A stretch of 64,000 bases of DNA from Okeania sp. KiyG1 (GTDB lineage: Bacteria; Cyanobacteriota; Cyanobacteriia; Cyanobacteriales; Microcoleaceae). The stretch is taken from NCBI RefSeq assembly GCF_014132355.1, contig NZ_BLZO01000058.1, positions 1-64,000 on the forward strand, given 5' to 3'. Of the stretch, positions 1 to 10,017 are shown in pieces; the stretch's first letter is position 1; every line of letters begins with the position of its first letter. The notes beneath the pieces are model-generated. The model was not told the origin of the DNA. It worked only from the letters and a program-made list of their open reading frames with translations, and ran no database searches. The translations under genes and the position numbers were made by a program.

Positions 1-2
1 AG

Positions 3-1046
3 ACAGTCAAGTTAACTCTTGATATAGACCTTCAGAAAACAGCAGAAAAAGCTCTGGGTTTTCGCAAGGGAGCAGTAGTTGCTCTGGATGTGAATACGGG
101 GGAAATTTTAGCAATGGCAAGTTACCCCAGATTTAACCCCAATGTGTTTACAAAACCTATGCCTCAAAGCAAATGGCAAAATATTCATAGTCAGGAGCAA
201 TCTTTTTTAAATCGGTCTCTCCAGGGTTATCCTCCAGGCAGTACTTTTAAAATAGTTACTTCTTCAGCAGCTATGGGGTCTGGAAAATTTTCACCATACT
301 CCCTTGTATATACCTCTGACTCAATTTATGTTGGAGGTATTAGTTTCAATGAGCATAGTGGAGGATATGGTTCAATTGGTTTTAGAAGTGCATTAGCCTA
401 CAGTAGTAATACTTTCTTTTATCGAATAGGTATGGCTATTGGTCCTCAAGAAATAATTAAATGGGCACATCAGCTTGGTTTGGGTGGTGAAAATTTAAAC
501 CTTCTGGGTATACCTGCTACATATAATGGTTTAATCCCTACGGAGGAAGATAAACGTAGGATTTATAACGATGATTGGTATTTGGGTGATACAGTAACTA
601 TGGCAATTGGCCAGGGTCTGGTTTTGGTGACACCATTAGAGTTGGCAGCAGCAGTAGCAGCGATCGCTAATGGTGGTAAACAGGTTAAGCCTCATTTGTT
701 GGCCAATGAAACTAATAGTCCAAAAATGAAGCCTACTCCCACAGGGTTGAAACCCGAACAGATAAAGATGATTAGGGAAGGGATGATTGATGCGGTTTAT
801 TATGGTACGGCACAATCTCTTAATGATGGTACTATTCCTCTGACAGGAGGGAAAACAGGAACCTCAGAAGTAATTGGACAAAGGTCTCACTCTTTATATG
901 TGGGTTTTGGGCCAGCTTATCAGTCAAAAATTGCGATCGCTGTGATTGTGGAGAATGGAGGTTATGGTTCTGTTGCTGCTGCTCCTATTGCTAAACAGGT
1001 TTTTCAAACTTATTTTGGCAAGTATGCTCAAGCTCAATCAAAGTAG
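3..1046 (+). CDS. mrdA: Penicillin-binding protein 2 (peptidoglycan transpeptidase), 5' end outside window
   Basis: C-terminal transpeptidase part of a class B penicillin-binding protein that cross-links septal or lateral-wall peptidoglycan in the periplasm. The frame is open from base 3, so the gene starts upstream of the window; the first in-window start-like codon (GTG at 90) is internal. The fragment opens with the family-typical TLDIDLQKTAEKAL and GAVVALDVNTGEILAM. All three catalytic motifs are visible: SxxK (STFK, nt 240-251), SxN (SSN within AYSSNTFFY) and KTG (GGKTGTSE, near nt 850). About 347 codons of a protein normally near 600 residues. The PBP2 type fits better than PBP3, but the N-terminal half is not visible. 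It ends just before an AT-rich repeat. Confidence 0.9.
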   Translation, partial: TVKLTLDIDLQKTAEKALGFRKGAVVALDVNTGEILAMASYPRFNPNVFTKPMPQSKWQNIHSQEQSFLNRSLQGYPPGSTFKIVTSSAAMGSGKFSPYSLVYTSDSIYVGGISFNEHSGGYGSIGFRSALAYSSNTFFYRIGMAIGPQEIIKWAHQLGLGGENLNLLGIPATYNGLIPTEEDKRRIYNDDWYLGDTVTMAIGQGLVLVTPLELAAAVAAIANGGKQVKPHLLANETNSPKMKPTPTGLKPEQIKMIREGMIDAVYYGTAQSLNDGTIPLTGGKTGTSEVIGQRSHSLYVGFGPAYQSKIAIAVIVENGGYGSVAAAPIAKQVFQTYFGKYAQAQSK

Positions 1047-1051
1047 ATATT

Positions 1052-1310
1052 CAACAATTAATAATTAATAATTAATAATTAATAATTAAATAATTCAGCT
1101 TGATTAGCCTCCCCTTGGCTGCGCCGCGAGCTGTCGCTCTACAAGGGGAAAAAGCGGTCGAGGGATGGCGCAATTCGGAGCGGCTCACCTCAAGAGCGGG
1201 TTTCCTCGCCATATCCAATCGACCAAGAGAAAAGTGCTAGGATATTTCCTTATATTCAATTCCGTAACGGTTTTAACCAGAGGTAATTATCCATTATCCA
1301 TTAATGAACC
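1052..1310 (-). mobile_element. MITE-like element, family A (full form)
   Basis: Begins with TTAATAATT tandem repeats and carries an internal hairpin built from GGTCGATTGGATATGGCGAGG-like arms against a CCATCCCTCGACCGC-like arm. It ends at CAGAGGTAATTATCC and repeats of ATTATCCATT. The same core recurs near 7.4, 8.5, 25.6, 27.4, 46.9 and 51.0 kb in either orientation. No reading frame. Boundaries approximate. Confidence 0.6.
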
Positions 1311-1359
1311 AGTTAGCGTCACTACCCACCCCTCTTGCTCCCCTCCCGGGAGGGGATGG

Positions 1360-1745
1360 GGGTGGGTTATGATTCTTGACCATGTTTTTTACGGCTAAAT
1401 CCTCAACTACTATCGTTTGGTATCTTTTGATTAGCTGTAGGGGAGCCGTCGGATTGGCGACGTATGTTAACTTATGGGTGTAATCAAGTCTTGAGTCTTT
1501 AATTTTTGTGTGTATCCAGGCTACTTTCAACCTAGCTTTCTGATAGTTATGAGACCCCTTAGTTTTTCTCGTCATAGACTTCCCCGCTAACCTCAGTTTT
1601 TTGTGTAACTTTTTGAGATTTTTAGGGTTAGCTACTTTTTTACCATCACTTGTAGTTAGTAAACTACTAATTCCTAAGTTAATACCAAGCTTTATTCTGT
1701 TGGTAGGAGTTTTGAGATTAATACTGTAGCGACCTTTTTGAATTT
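1360..1745 (-). pseudogene. tnpB: TnpB (IS200/IS605-type) remnant
   Basis: Minus-strand translation reads GINLGISSLLTTSDGKKV, then KNLKKLHKKLRLAGKS, HNYQKARLKVAWIHTKIKDS, and IVVEDLAVKNMVKN. This is the central RuvC-like portion of a TnpB/OrfB nuclease: the first aspartate region is replaced by GINLG, and the VVEDL glutamate motif is present. Neither the N-terminus nor the C-terminal zinc finger and last catalytic aspartate are here, and the frame runs into family A sequence. A segment of about 75 bp at its 5' end (1689-1760) is repeated directly at 4120-4193, on the other side of the satellite array. Confidence 0.75.
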
Positions 1746-1760
1746 GGTATAAAACTAAGT

Positions 1761-4090
1761 TAATTTATCCTATTCCTGGAAACTATTAATTATATCAACG
1801 GAATCTTCCCCTAATCGAACAGTAAAATCAGAACCTATTTCACCAATAGAAGTAGGCTCAATCTTACCAAAACCCAAAGCATTTTTCACAACTTCAGCAG
1901 ACTCCAAATAATCCCCTTGAACAAGAATTTAAATCAAAGGTTCTTTGTCAGATAAATCAGAAAATAAAAACTATTAACTTAACTAAAACTAAGGTAATTT
2001 ATCCTGTTCCTGGAAACTATTAATTATATCAACGGAATCTTCCCCTAATCGAACAGTAAAATCAGAACCTATTTCACCAATAGAAGTAGGCTCAATCTTA
2101 CCAAAACCCAAAGCATTTTTCACAACTTCAGCAGACTCCAAATAATCCCCTTGAACAAGAATTTAAATCAAAGGTTCTTTGTCAGATAAATCAGAAAATA
2201 AAAACTATTAACTTAACTAAAACTAAGGTAATTTATCCTGTTCCTGGAAACTATTAATTATATCAACGGAATCTTCCCCTAATCGAACAGTAAAATCAGA
2301 ACCTATTTCACCAATAGAAGTAGGCTCAATCTTACCAAAACCCAAAGCATTTTTCACAACTTCAGCAGACTCCAAATAATCCCCTTGAACAAGAATTTAA
2401 ATCAAAGGTTCTTTGTCAGATAAATCAGAAAATAAAAACTATTAACTTAACTAAAACTAAGGTAATTTATCCTGTTCCTGGAAACTATTAATTATATCAA
2501 CGGAATCTTCCCCTAATCGAACAGTAAAATCAGAACCTATTTCACCAATAGAAGTAGGCTCAATCTTACCAAAACCCAAAGCATTTTTCACAACTTCAGC
2601 AGACTCCAAATAATCCCCTTGAACAAGAATTTAAATCAAAGGTTCTTTGTCAGATAAATCAGAAAATAAAAACTATTAACTTAACTAAAACTAAGGTAAT
2701 TTATCCTGTTCCTGGAAACTATTAATTATATCAACGGAATCTTCCCCTAATCGAACAGTAAAATCAGAACCTATTTCACCAATAGAAGTAGGCTCAATCT
2801 TACCAAAACCCAAAGCATTTTTCACAACTTCAGCAGACTCCAAATAATCCCCTTGAACAAGAATTTAAATCAAAGGTTCTTTGTCAGATAAATCAGAAAA
2901 TAAAAACTATTAACTTAACTAAAACTAAGGTAATTTATCCTGTTCCTGGAAACTATTAATTATATCAACGGAATCTTCCCCTAATCGAACAGTAAAATCA
3001 GAACCTATTTCACCAATAGAAGTAGGCTCAATCTTACCAAAACCCAAAGCATTTTTCACAACTTCAGCAGACTCCAAATAATCCCCTTGAACAAGAATTT
3101 AAATCAAAGGTTCTTTGTCAGATAAATCAGAAAATAAAAACTATTAACTTAACTAAAACTAAGGTAATTTATCCTGTTCCTGGAAACTATTAATTATATC
3201 AACGGAATCTTCCCCTAATCGAACAGTAAAATCAGAACCTATTTCACCAATAGAAGTAGGCTCAATCTTACCAAAACCCAAAGCATTTTTCACAACTTCA
3301 GCAGACTCCAAATAATCCCCTTGAACAAGAATTTAAATCAAAGGTTCTTTGTCAGATAAATCAGAAAATAAAAACTATTAACTTAACTAAAACTAAGGTA
3401 ATTTATCCTGTTCCTGGAAACTATTAATTATATCAACGGAATCTTCCCCTAATCGAACAGTAAAATCAGAACCTATTTCACCAATAGAAGTAGGCTCAAT
3501 CTTACCAAAACCCAAAGCATTTTTCACAACTTCAGCAGACTCCAAATAATCCCCTTGAACAAGAATTTAAATCAAAGGTTCTTTGTCAGATAAATCAGAA
3601 AATAAAAACTATTAACTTAACTAAAACTAAGGTAATTTATCCTGTTCCTGGAAACTATTAATTATATCAACGGAATCTTCCCCTAATCGAACAGTAAAAT
3701 CAGAACCTATTTCACCAATAGAAGTAGGCTCAATCTTACCAAAACCCAAAGCATTTTTCACAACTTCAGCAGACTCCAAATAATCCCCTTGAACAAGAAT
3801 TTAAATCAAAGGTTCTTTGTCAGATAAATCAGAAAATAAAAACTATTAACTTAACTAAAACTAAGGTAATTTATCCTGTTCCTGGAAACTATTAATTATA
3901 TCAACGGAATCTTCCCTAATCGAACAGTAAAATCAGAACCTATTTCACCAATAGAAGTAGGCTCAATCTTACCAAAACCCAAAGCATTTTTCACAACTTC
4001 AGCAGACTCCAAATAATCCCCTTGAACAAGAATTTAAATCAAAGGTTCTTTGTCAGATAAATCAGAAAATAAAAACTATTAACTTAACTA
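1761..4090 (-). repeat. Satellite: ten tandem 234-bp copies of the LCP gene 3' end
   Basis: Units start at 1761, 1995, 2229, 2463, 2697, 2931, 3165, 3399, 3633 and 3867. The spacing is 234 bp throughout; the last unit has lost one C in a CCCC run. By eye the units are otherwise nearly identical. Each copies the last 60 or so codons of the LytR-CpsA-Psr gene at 4202-5536 plus a short downstream stretch. Relative to the gene, the units carry a nonsense change (CTCAAATT to TTTAAATT on the coding strand) and have lost the natural stop (GAATAG to GAACAG), so they are not functional copies. The first unit keeps CCTATTCC like the gene; the others read CCTGTTCC. Not a CRISPR: no spacers. Confidence 0.95.
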
Positions 4091-4119
4091 ATACCATTTT
4101 TAAAAAATACTGTTACAGT

Positions 4120-4193
4120 GCTTTATTCTGTTGGTAGGAGTTTTGAGATTAATACTGTAGCGACCTTTTTTGAATTTGGTATAAAACTAAGGT
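4120..4193. repeat. Direct repeat of 1689-1760 (tnpB 5' piece) bounding the satellite
   Basis: CTTTATTCTGTTGGTAGGAG through GGTATAAAACTAAG occurs at both 1689-1760 and 4120-4193, with one extra T in the T-run of the right copy. It places a scrap of tnpB on both sides of the 234-bp array and next to the functional LCP gene end. The arrangement suggests the duplication that seeded the satellite included this junction. Confidence 0.85.
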
Positions 4194-4201
4194 AATTTAT
4201 C

Positions 4202-5536
4202 CTATTCCTGGAAACTATTAATGATATCGACCGAATCTTCCCCTAATCGAACAGTAAAATCAGAACCTATTTCACCAATAGAAGCAGGCTCAATCTTACC
4301 AAAACCCAAAGCATTTTTCACAACTTCAGCAGACTCCAAATAACCTCCTTGAACAATAATTTGAGTCAAAGGTTCTTTGTCAGGCCAATCAGAAACTACA
4401 TAAACATTGTAGAATCCTTTATCGCGCAAATACTGAGCAAAATTTGTCGCTGCTTGAGAATTACTAGAGGCATTTTGAACTGCTATTTTAGCCTCAAAAG
4501 ACAAAGTTTCATTAACTTTTTTCGGATGAAATAGATCGTTATAATTAAAATCTTCTAACTTGAAATTAAAATATTGTTCAAGAATTCGGTCTCGACCAGG
4601 TTGGTCTATAATCCAATAGCTAGTCAAATACTCATTACTAGAACTAGCTCTTCCTGGCAACATTACCATTCTCAAATCATCTCGTTCTAAATCAAGACTA
4701 AAACTCACCAAAGCCAACATTTCTGGAAAACTTAAATTAGTATCAACATACTTCAGCATTACCTGAATAATATGAGGCAACCGAGGTAAAACTGCCACAT
4801 TAGTAACGCGGTTTCGGAGCGCCTTGAGCAAAACTTGTTGTCGTTGAATACGACCAATATCTCCATGAACTTCATCTCGGAAACGAGCAAATTGTTCTGC
4901 TTGTTCTCCATTGAGAGTTTGCCAACCAGGCTTTAAATCTATTTTTAGCTGCTGAGTATTATCAGTATAAGACATAGGTTGAGGGACAAAAATTTCTACC
5001 CCACCTAGTTGTTCAACTAATTCTCGAAACCCTCCCTTACTAACTCGCACATATCGGTCAATCTCAAAACCACTTAAAGTATTCTCTAAAACACTTTCTA
5101 CCAGTTCTGGCCCACCATAAATATTAGCTTCATTAATTTTAGCAATACCAATTTTGGGAATTAGGACTTGAGTATCTCGTGGTACTGAAAGTAAACTCAC
5201 AGTCTGAGTAGTAGGATTAGCTTGTACTAATAGTAAAGTATCGCTACGACCCTCAAACACATCTGGAGAATTTTCTGCCACTCCTGAAACTTGGTCAATT
5301 CCCATAACTAGAATATTCATAGGTTTTGATAGTTGGTAAGGCAGACGCTTACGCCACAAGACATCTGAGGTAAATTTCTGGAGTAGTTCGCTGAAAAACT
5401 GTGGTTCAACCGGAGCAAATAGAGCAGTTATTGCCCCAAAAGAAGTAGTTGTAGTTCCACTCAAAACTAATACAAGTATCCAGAACCACAATTTCTGCAA
5501 AATAGACCGGGACTCAGTAGGAGAAGTATTATTCAT
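4202..5536 (-). CDS. LytR-CpsA-Psr (LCP) family cell-wall glycopolymer transferase
   Basis: 444 residues. LCP enzymes are membrane-anchored and transfer lipid-linked glycopolymers to peptidoglycan or other acceptors. A hydrophobic segment follows the short N-terminus (about 14-36, LWFWILVLVLSG). The LCP core begins near MNILVMGIDQ and includes GRSDTLLLV, SVPRDTQV, KINEANIYGG, FARFRDEVHGDIGRIQRQQ and a RMVMLPG-like end; the conserved arginines and aspartates that bind the pyrophosphate lipid are present. A LytR_C-type domain occupies roughly residues 345-440 (KIAVQNASSN to RLGEDSVDII). The 3' end of this domain is the source of the adjacent 234-bp satellite. Single gene; both neighbouring regions are intergenic repeat DNA. 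Confidence 0.9.
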   Translation of the reverse strand: MNNTSPTESRSILQKLWFWILVLVLSGTTTTSFGAITALFAPVEPQFFSELLQKFTSDVLWRKRLPYQLSKPMNILVMGIDQVSGVAENSPDVFEGRSDTLLLVQANPTTQTVSLLSVPRDTQVLIPKIGIAKINEANIYGGPELVESVLENTLSGFEIDRYVRVSKGGFRELVEQLGGVEIFVPQPMSYTDNTQQLKIDLKPGWQTLNGEQAEQFARFRDEVHGDIGRIQRQQVLLKALRNRVTNVAVLPRLPHIIQVMLKYVDTNLSFPEMLALVSFSLDLERDDLRMVMLPGRASSSNEYLTSYWIIDQPGRDRILEQYFNFKLEDFNYNDLFHPKKVNETLSFEAKIAVQNASSNSQAATNFAQYLRDKGFYNVYVVSDWPDKEPLTQIIVQGGYLESAEVVKNALGFGKIEPASIGEIGSDFTVRLGEDSVDIINSFQE

Positions 5537-6884
5537 AATAAAAGTTAATATTTAAAAGTAAGATTATTGCTGTAGCTATAGAAATCTTATGGGATCTATG
5601 TAGGCATCTCCTCCAAAGGAGGGACAGAGGGAAATAATTGATTCAGAAAAGAGGGAGTAGGGAGTAGAGAATAGGGGGGTAAATTTCCACCTTTCTTCTA
5701 TTCTATTTCTCGAACTCCTGAGTCGGTCCTCCGGTAGCCAAAAACCCCTATCTTTGTAAAGATACCAAATAGGTTCTATAGAAGTTAATGGTTATAGCAG
5801 TTCAATAATTGATAATTGATAATGGATAATTGATAATTGATAATTACCTCTCCATAAAACGAATAGGATTGAATAAAAGGAAAATTAATTCATTGTTTCT
5901 CCTTTAAAGGAGAGGATTTTTACCTTAATTATTCGGTAATAGTGAACAGAGAACAGGGAATAGCAGGAAAAACATTTCTCTGTCTAAGGTTTATCATCCG
6001 CATAAGTCAAACACCAACTCTTTCTTTGGTATAGAAATGGAACAAATAAGGATAGATATAGACCGCTTCTGAATTGGTAATAATTAATAACTGAGTTTAA
6101 ATGCTAAATATTTATACCAATTCACTTTCAGGATATTACAAATAGTTTCGCTTCTTTAAATTCCAATTAATTGCCTGAAGCTATTTTATTGTCAAAGTTT
6201 TTAGCCTATAAAATCTAACTTCTGACTGTAATGAAGTGTGTCTGATACCAATTACCAAAAGTCATGCTATACTTAGGGTTTGCTGAAAAAGTCTGATGGT
6301 GATGATAGGCAACAGCTCCGGAAAGCAACAGGCAACAGTCTAGACTATCTGCTACGGTACAATTTTCGGCATTGTCAGGGGAAAAATATTAACATTTTGA
6401 GACTAATTGAGCCAAAAACCTTGCACCCCCTCAGCAATATTTAACCTTGGAAGTCTGAACTGGTATTGATTACAATTTTATTCAGCAAGCCCTACTTAGG
6501 TGACACTTCAGTTATTAAGTAATTAACATAAGTAGAATAATTTTTGACTTCAAGAAGTATTAAATAAACAATTTCATCCCCCTATCCCCTATTCCCTATT
6601 CCCTATTCCCTGACTTCTACAAGAATTCCGATCAAACTGCTATAAAATTAAAGCTTTTAGCATCTCCTCAAAAAATCAGCAAATTCCATAGTTGGGTAAC
6701 TTGGGAAAAACGGGCAATGAGAATTTAACCAAATGTCGGGCAGAATTCCCCATCCTTCTATTACCTTCTATTGCGGTGAGGATGAATACCAGACCAAAAT
6801 ATCAAACCGCGAAGCGTCCACATTGTCTGAAAATTTATGGTAATATGATTTACACTTAACTAGAGTTTTCCTCAAATCCTTGTA
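5537..6884. other. Gene-free region with interspersed repeats
   Basis: 1.35 kb with no convincing gene. It holds a short family A element (about 5805-5940, ending CTTAATTATTCGGTAA), a complete family B element (6276-6492) and a TTCCCTA heptamer run near 6585-6610. The rest is AT-rich and unassigned. Confidence 0.7.
6276..6492. mobile_element. MITE-like element, family B, with 6-bp target duplication
   Basis: Inverted ends GGGTTTGCTGA and TCAGCAAGCCC enclose 217 bp without a reading frame. The hexamer TACTTA flanks it on both sides (6270-6275 and 6493-6498). Other copies at 34813, 49695 and 60701 show the same ends and 6-7 bp AT-rich duplications. Confidence 0.8.
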
Positions 6885-8242
6885 CAGAGCCATCAAAGTC
6901 AGAATCTATCCATCACCTGAACAATCCCAAAAACGATCCTCAAGTCATGGGGTGTGCTAGATAGTGGTGGAATTATGCCTTAAACCTGTGCAATGAAACT
7001 TATCAACAAACAGGCAAGGGATTAAGCCAAGTTGCTCTCAATCCAGTTTTGCCCAAGCTCAAAAAATCTGAAGAAACTGCATGGTTGAAAGAATGTTATT
7101 CTCAAGTTTTGCAGTCAACAACCCTGAAACTAACCAAGGCATTTAAGAACTTTTTTGAAAAAAGGGCTAACTACCCGAGATTCAAATCTGATCGTGGGAA
7201 ACAATCCTGCCAATATTCTTAAAACACTCAAGTAGTTGACAATGGAGTGAAAATCCCTCAAGTCGGAATAATTAAAGCCTCAATTCATAGATTATTTGAT
7301 GGTCAATTAAAAACTTTCAAGAATTTAGAATTAAGAATGCGCGAATTTAGAATTACCTCTTCTTATAAATTTAAGAGGATTGGTTAAAAGGATTTTTTTT
7401 CTTCTCTTAGTCGATGGTCGGCCAGCGAGGAGACCTCGCCATCCCTCGACCGCTTTTTCTCCATGAATGGAGAGGCTTTATACCTGAATTTTTCGGTAAC
7501 TATAACTAAAACACCTACTCGAAAGTATTATGCTTCATTATTATTCGACACTAAACAAGAAACTCCGGAAGTGGTGTTAACTGGTAAGGTTATTGGTATC
7601 GATCTGGGATTAAAAGATTTTTGTATTACCCATGATGGAGAAAAACATCTAAAATATAATCATCCTAGACACCTCAAGAAACATCAGAAAAACTTAGCCA
7701 GAAAACTAGCTTTATTAGCTCGTAAGAAAAAAGGAAGTATTTCAAGACAAAAAGCACCCCAGCTAGTGGCAAGAATTTACGAACGTATTAGCAATGCCCG
7801 TCAAGACTTTCTACATAAATTATCCAGAAAAATCGTCAATGATAATCAAGTAGTGGTCGTTGAGAACCTCAACATCAAGAGTATGGTTTATAATCATAAG
7901 CTAGCTAAAGCAATATCTGATGTCGGATGGGGGATGTTTGTCAATTTCCTTGACTATAAACTACAACAAAAAGGAAGTTTGTTAATAGAAATTGACAGAT
8001 GGTTCCCTAGTTCTAAAACTTGCTGTAATTGTCTCTACCAAATGTCAGAAATGCCATTAGAAATGAGAGAGTGGACTTCTCCGAATTGTGGCACACACCA
8101 TGATAGGGATGAAAATGTCGGCAAGAATATTAGAGCAGAAGACATCAGACAACTATCGGTCTTGGAAGGACTGCTGCTGTTCGTGCAGCGTCCCGTAGGG
8201 AAGGAGGGGAAGTCAGAGCAAAAGGTGGGCTTGATTAATTGA
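6885..8242 (+). pseudogene. tnpB: TnpB (IS200/IS605-type) pseudogene interrupted by family A element
   Basis: The start region reads YRAIKVRIYPSPEQSQK. After a frame change the frame continues as WWNYALNLCNETYQQTGKG, KNFFEKRANYPRFKSDRGK, a TAA stop after CQYS, then KIPQVGIIKASIHRLFDGQ. At about 7318-7496 a family A element is inserted. Coding resumes at VTITKTPTRKYYASLLFDTK and runs through VIGIDLGLKDF (first RuvC Asp), VVVENLNIKSM (Glu) and CCNCLYQMS/CGTHHDRDENVGKN (zinc finger and last Asp). The distal part (7463-8242) is a single open frame, but the zinc finger has lost Cys (SPNCG) and the C-terminus is altered by a palindromic insertion (near 8175-8205). No tnpA is present. Confidence 0.85.
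7318..7496 (+). mobile_element. MITE-like element, family A, inserted in tnpB
   Basis: Starts near TTCAAGAATTTAGAATT, has AATTACCTC, the central hairpin (GGCCAGCGAGG against CCTCGCCATCCCTCGACC) and ends AATTTTTCGGTAA. It lies exactly between FDGQLKT and VTITKTP of the tnpB frame, so its limits can be set by the gene it splits. The same arrangement splits a methyltransferase at 25.5 kb. Confidence 0.75.
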
Positions 8243-8580
8243 TAATGAATAATGGATAATTACCTCGGGTTTTAACCGTTACGGAATTGAATATAAGAGG
8301 TTGTTTGTAAAGAATTATGAAGTGTTTTTACCCCTGGCAAATTGGGTATTTCAGCCTATAAATCTGGGATAAATAACCAAGTTGTTACAGTTTAAAGGTC
8401 AATCATTGTATATTACAAAGCTTTACAAACAGTCTCTAAGGAAATATGATTTCTCCTCTTGGTCGATTGGATATGCTTAGGAAACCCATCCATCCCTCGA
8501 CCGCTTTTTTCTCCTTAAAAAAAAGGAGAGGCTTTAAACCTTTGGGGATTAATTATCAATTATCAATTATCCATTGGTAA
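8241..8580 (+). mobile_element. MITE-like element, family A, carrying a nested insertion
   Basis: Starts with AATTGATAATGAATAATGG and AATTACCTCGGG, then GTTACGGAATTGAATATAA. It resumes after the nested element with TAAGGAAATATGATTTCTCC, GGTCGATTGGATATG and CCATCCCTCGACCGC, ending in ATCAATTATCC repeats. Uninterrupted copies read GAATATAAGGAAATAT at the break point. Ends approximate. Confidence 0.65.
8297..8436. mobile_element. 140-bp nested element with 16-bp inverted ends
   Basis: Left end GAGGTTGTTTGTAAAG and right end CTTTACAAACAGTCTC are inverted repeats with one mismatch. TAA precedes the element and is repeated after it (8294-8296 and 8437-8439). Compared with other family A copies (GAATATAAGGAAAT) this looks like a precise insertion with a 3-bp duplication. 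No coding capacity. Confidence 0.75.
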
Positions 8581-8689
8581 GTCCGTCTTGAGGCATTCCC
8601 CTGTGGGTTCAGAAGCTCCAACTTCAGCGTAGCAAGTTGGGGTAGTTCACAATTGATATAGTCTAATCTATTAATTAATCTAAAATCTG

Positions 8690-9739
8690 ATGATACCTGT
8701 AATTCTTGCTGGTGGTAAAGGAGAACGTTTTTGGCCCTTAAGTCGAAAGCATCGACCCAAACAGTTTCTTTCTCTGGATGGCAGTGGTAAAAGTTTGTTA
8801 CAAACAACAGCACAGAGATTACTCTCATTATCTAACAATTGGGATGGTTTATGGGTTGTAACATCCGCAATGTTGGCCGAAGGTGTAGCACAACAGTTAC
8901 CCCAGATGCCAAAGGAAAATATATTGGCAGAACCAGAAGGAAGGGATACAGCTCCTGCTGTTGCCTGGACAGCAATAGAGACTGCACGCCGTTATGGGGA
9001 AGATGCAGTAGTGGGGTTTTTCCCTGCTGACCATTGGATCGGGGAACCTGAAGTATTCCAGAAGACCTTGGAGGCAGCAGCTGAGTTGGCAATGAACCAG
9101 GAGGCTATTGTCACTCTAGGTGTGAAGCCCTCTTTCCCTTCTACTGGTTATGGATACATTGAACAGGGAGAAAAAGCAGGAAATTTTGGTGGGTTTGATG
9201 CTTACCGAGTGGCGCGGTTTACGGAAAAGCCTGACCGGGAAAAGGCTGAGGAGTTTTTAGCAACGGGTCGTTTTAGTTGGAATGGGGGTATTTTTGTGTT
9301 TCGGGTGGGGGTTATGTTGGCTGAGTTACGAAAATATGCCCCGACGATGATGACTATTTTGGAGGCGATGGGTGCTGAGGGTTATTCTCAGTTGGAGAAG
9401 AAGAGTATTGATTATGCTGTGATGGAGAAGACTGATAAGGCTTTTGTGTTACCTGTGGCTTTTGGTTGGGATGATTTGGGTGACTGGAATGCTTTGGAAC
9501 GTTTGGTTAAGGGTGATGGGGTTAATGTGGAGTTGGCTAATCATTTGGGGTTAGATACGGAGGGGTCGATTTTTTATTCCTCTAGTGATGATGATGCTAT
9601 TGTGACTATTGGTTTGGAGGATGTGGTTGTTGTTAGGGATGGGAATGTGACTTTGATTGTGAAAAAGGAGCGGTCTCAGGATATTAAGCAAGTTTTGAAG
9701 AGTTTGGCTAATAATCCTAAATTTAAGGATTTATTGTAG
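8690..9739 (+). CDS. manC: Mannose-1-phosphate guanylyltransferase
   Basis: 349 residues. Makes GDP-mannose from GTP and mannose-1-phosphate in the cytosol, supplying polysaccharide and glycolipid synthesis. The nucleotide-binding signature LAGGKGERFWPLSRKHRPKQ is at residues 6-25, followed by FFPADHWI, GVKPSFPSTGYGYIE, FTEKPDREKAE, SWNGGIFVF and PVAFGWDDLGDWNAL, all typical of the GDP-mannose pyrophosphorylase family. It is the short monofunctional form: the C-terminal mannose-6-phosphate isomerase cupin of longer type II enzymes is absent. It is transcribed alone, flanked by family A DNA upstream and a GAAGAAGG-rich stretch downstream. Confidence 0.93.
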   Translation: MIPVILAGGKGERFWPLSRKHRPKQFLSLDGSGKSLLQTTAQRLLSLSNNWDGLWVVTSAMLAEGVAQQLPQMPKENILAEPEGRDTAPAVAWTAIETARRYGEDAVVGFFPADHWIGEPEVFQKTLEAAAELAMNQEAIVTLGVKPSFPSTGYGYIEQGEKAGNFGGFDAYRVARFTEKPDREKAEEFLATGRFSWNGGIFVFRVGVMLAELRKYAPTMMTILEAMGAEGYSQLEKKSIDYAVMEKTDKAFVLPVAFGWDDLGDWNALERLVKGDGVNVELANHLGLDTEGSIFYSSSDDDAIVTIGLEDVVVVRDGNVTLIVKKERSQDIKQVLKSLANNPKFKDLL

Positions 9740-10017
9740 GGGAAGAAGGAAGAAGGAGGAAGAAAGAGGGAAGAAGGGAGAAGGGAGATGCAAGAAGGAG
9801 GAAGTATTTTTAGTTGTACGGGTTTAGGGACTAATATGAAATCTGGTTATCGGGCGAATTCGCTCTTCTTGAAAACCATGTCGCTTCAGCGCATGGATGA
9901 AAAGCTCTCCGGGCAACTTCAGTCGCCTGTAGAAAATATCTAATTTTCTCAAGACATTTTCGTGAGTTAATTATGCTATACATAATAGCATAAATATAAA
10001 GGGTAGGTCGAGCCAAA
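9740..10017. other. Purine-rich repeat and tnpB left flank
   Basis: 9740-9805 is a GGAAGAAG-type low-complexity run. 9970-9995 has a small hairpin (TTATGCTATACATAATAGCATAA), which may be the left end of the following IS200/IS605-type element. A GTCGCTTCAGCG-type palindrome lies near 9880. No gene seen. Confidence 0.5.

Noticed and set aside
1165-1398. 77-residue plus-strand frame
   Set aside because: Runs through a family A element and tnpB relic on the opposite strand.
1761-4090. CRISPR array
   Set aside because: Units are contiguous 234-bp copies with no unique spacers, and they match the neighbouring gene end.
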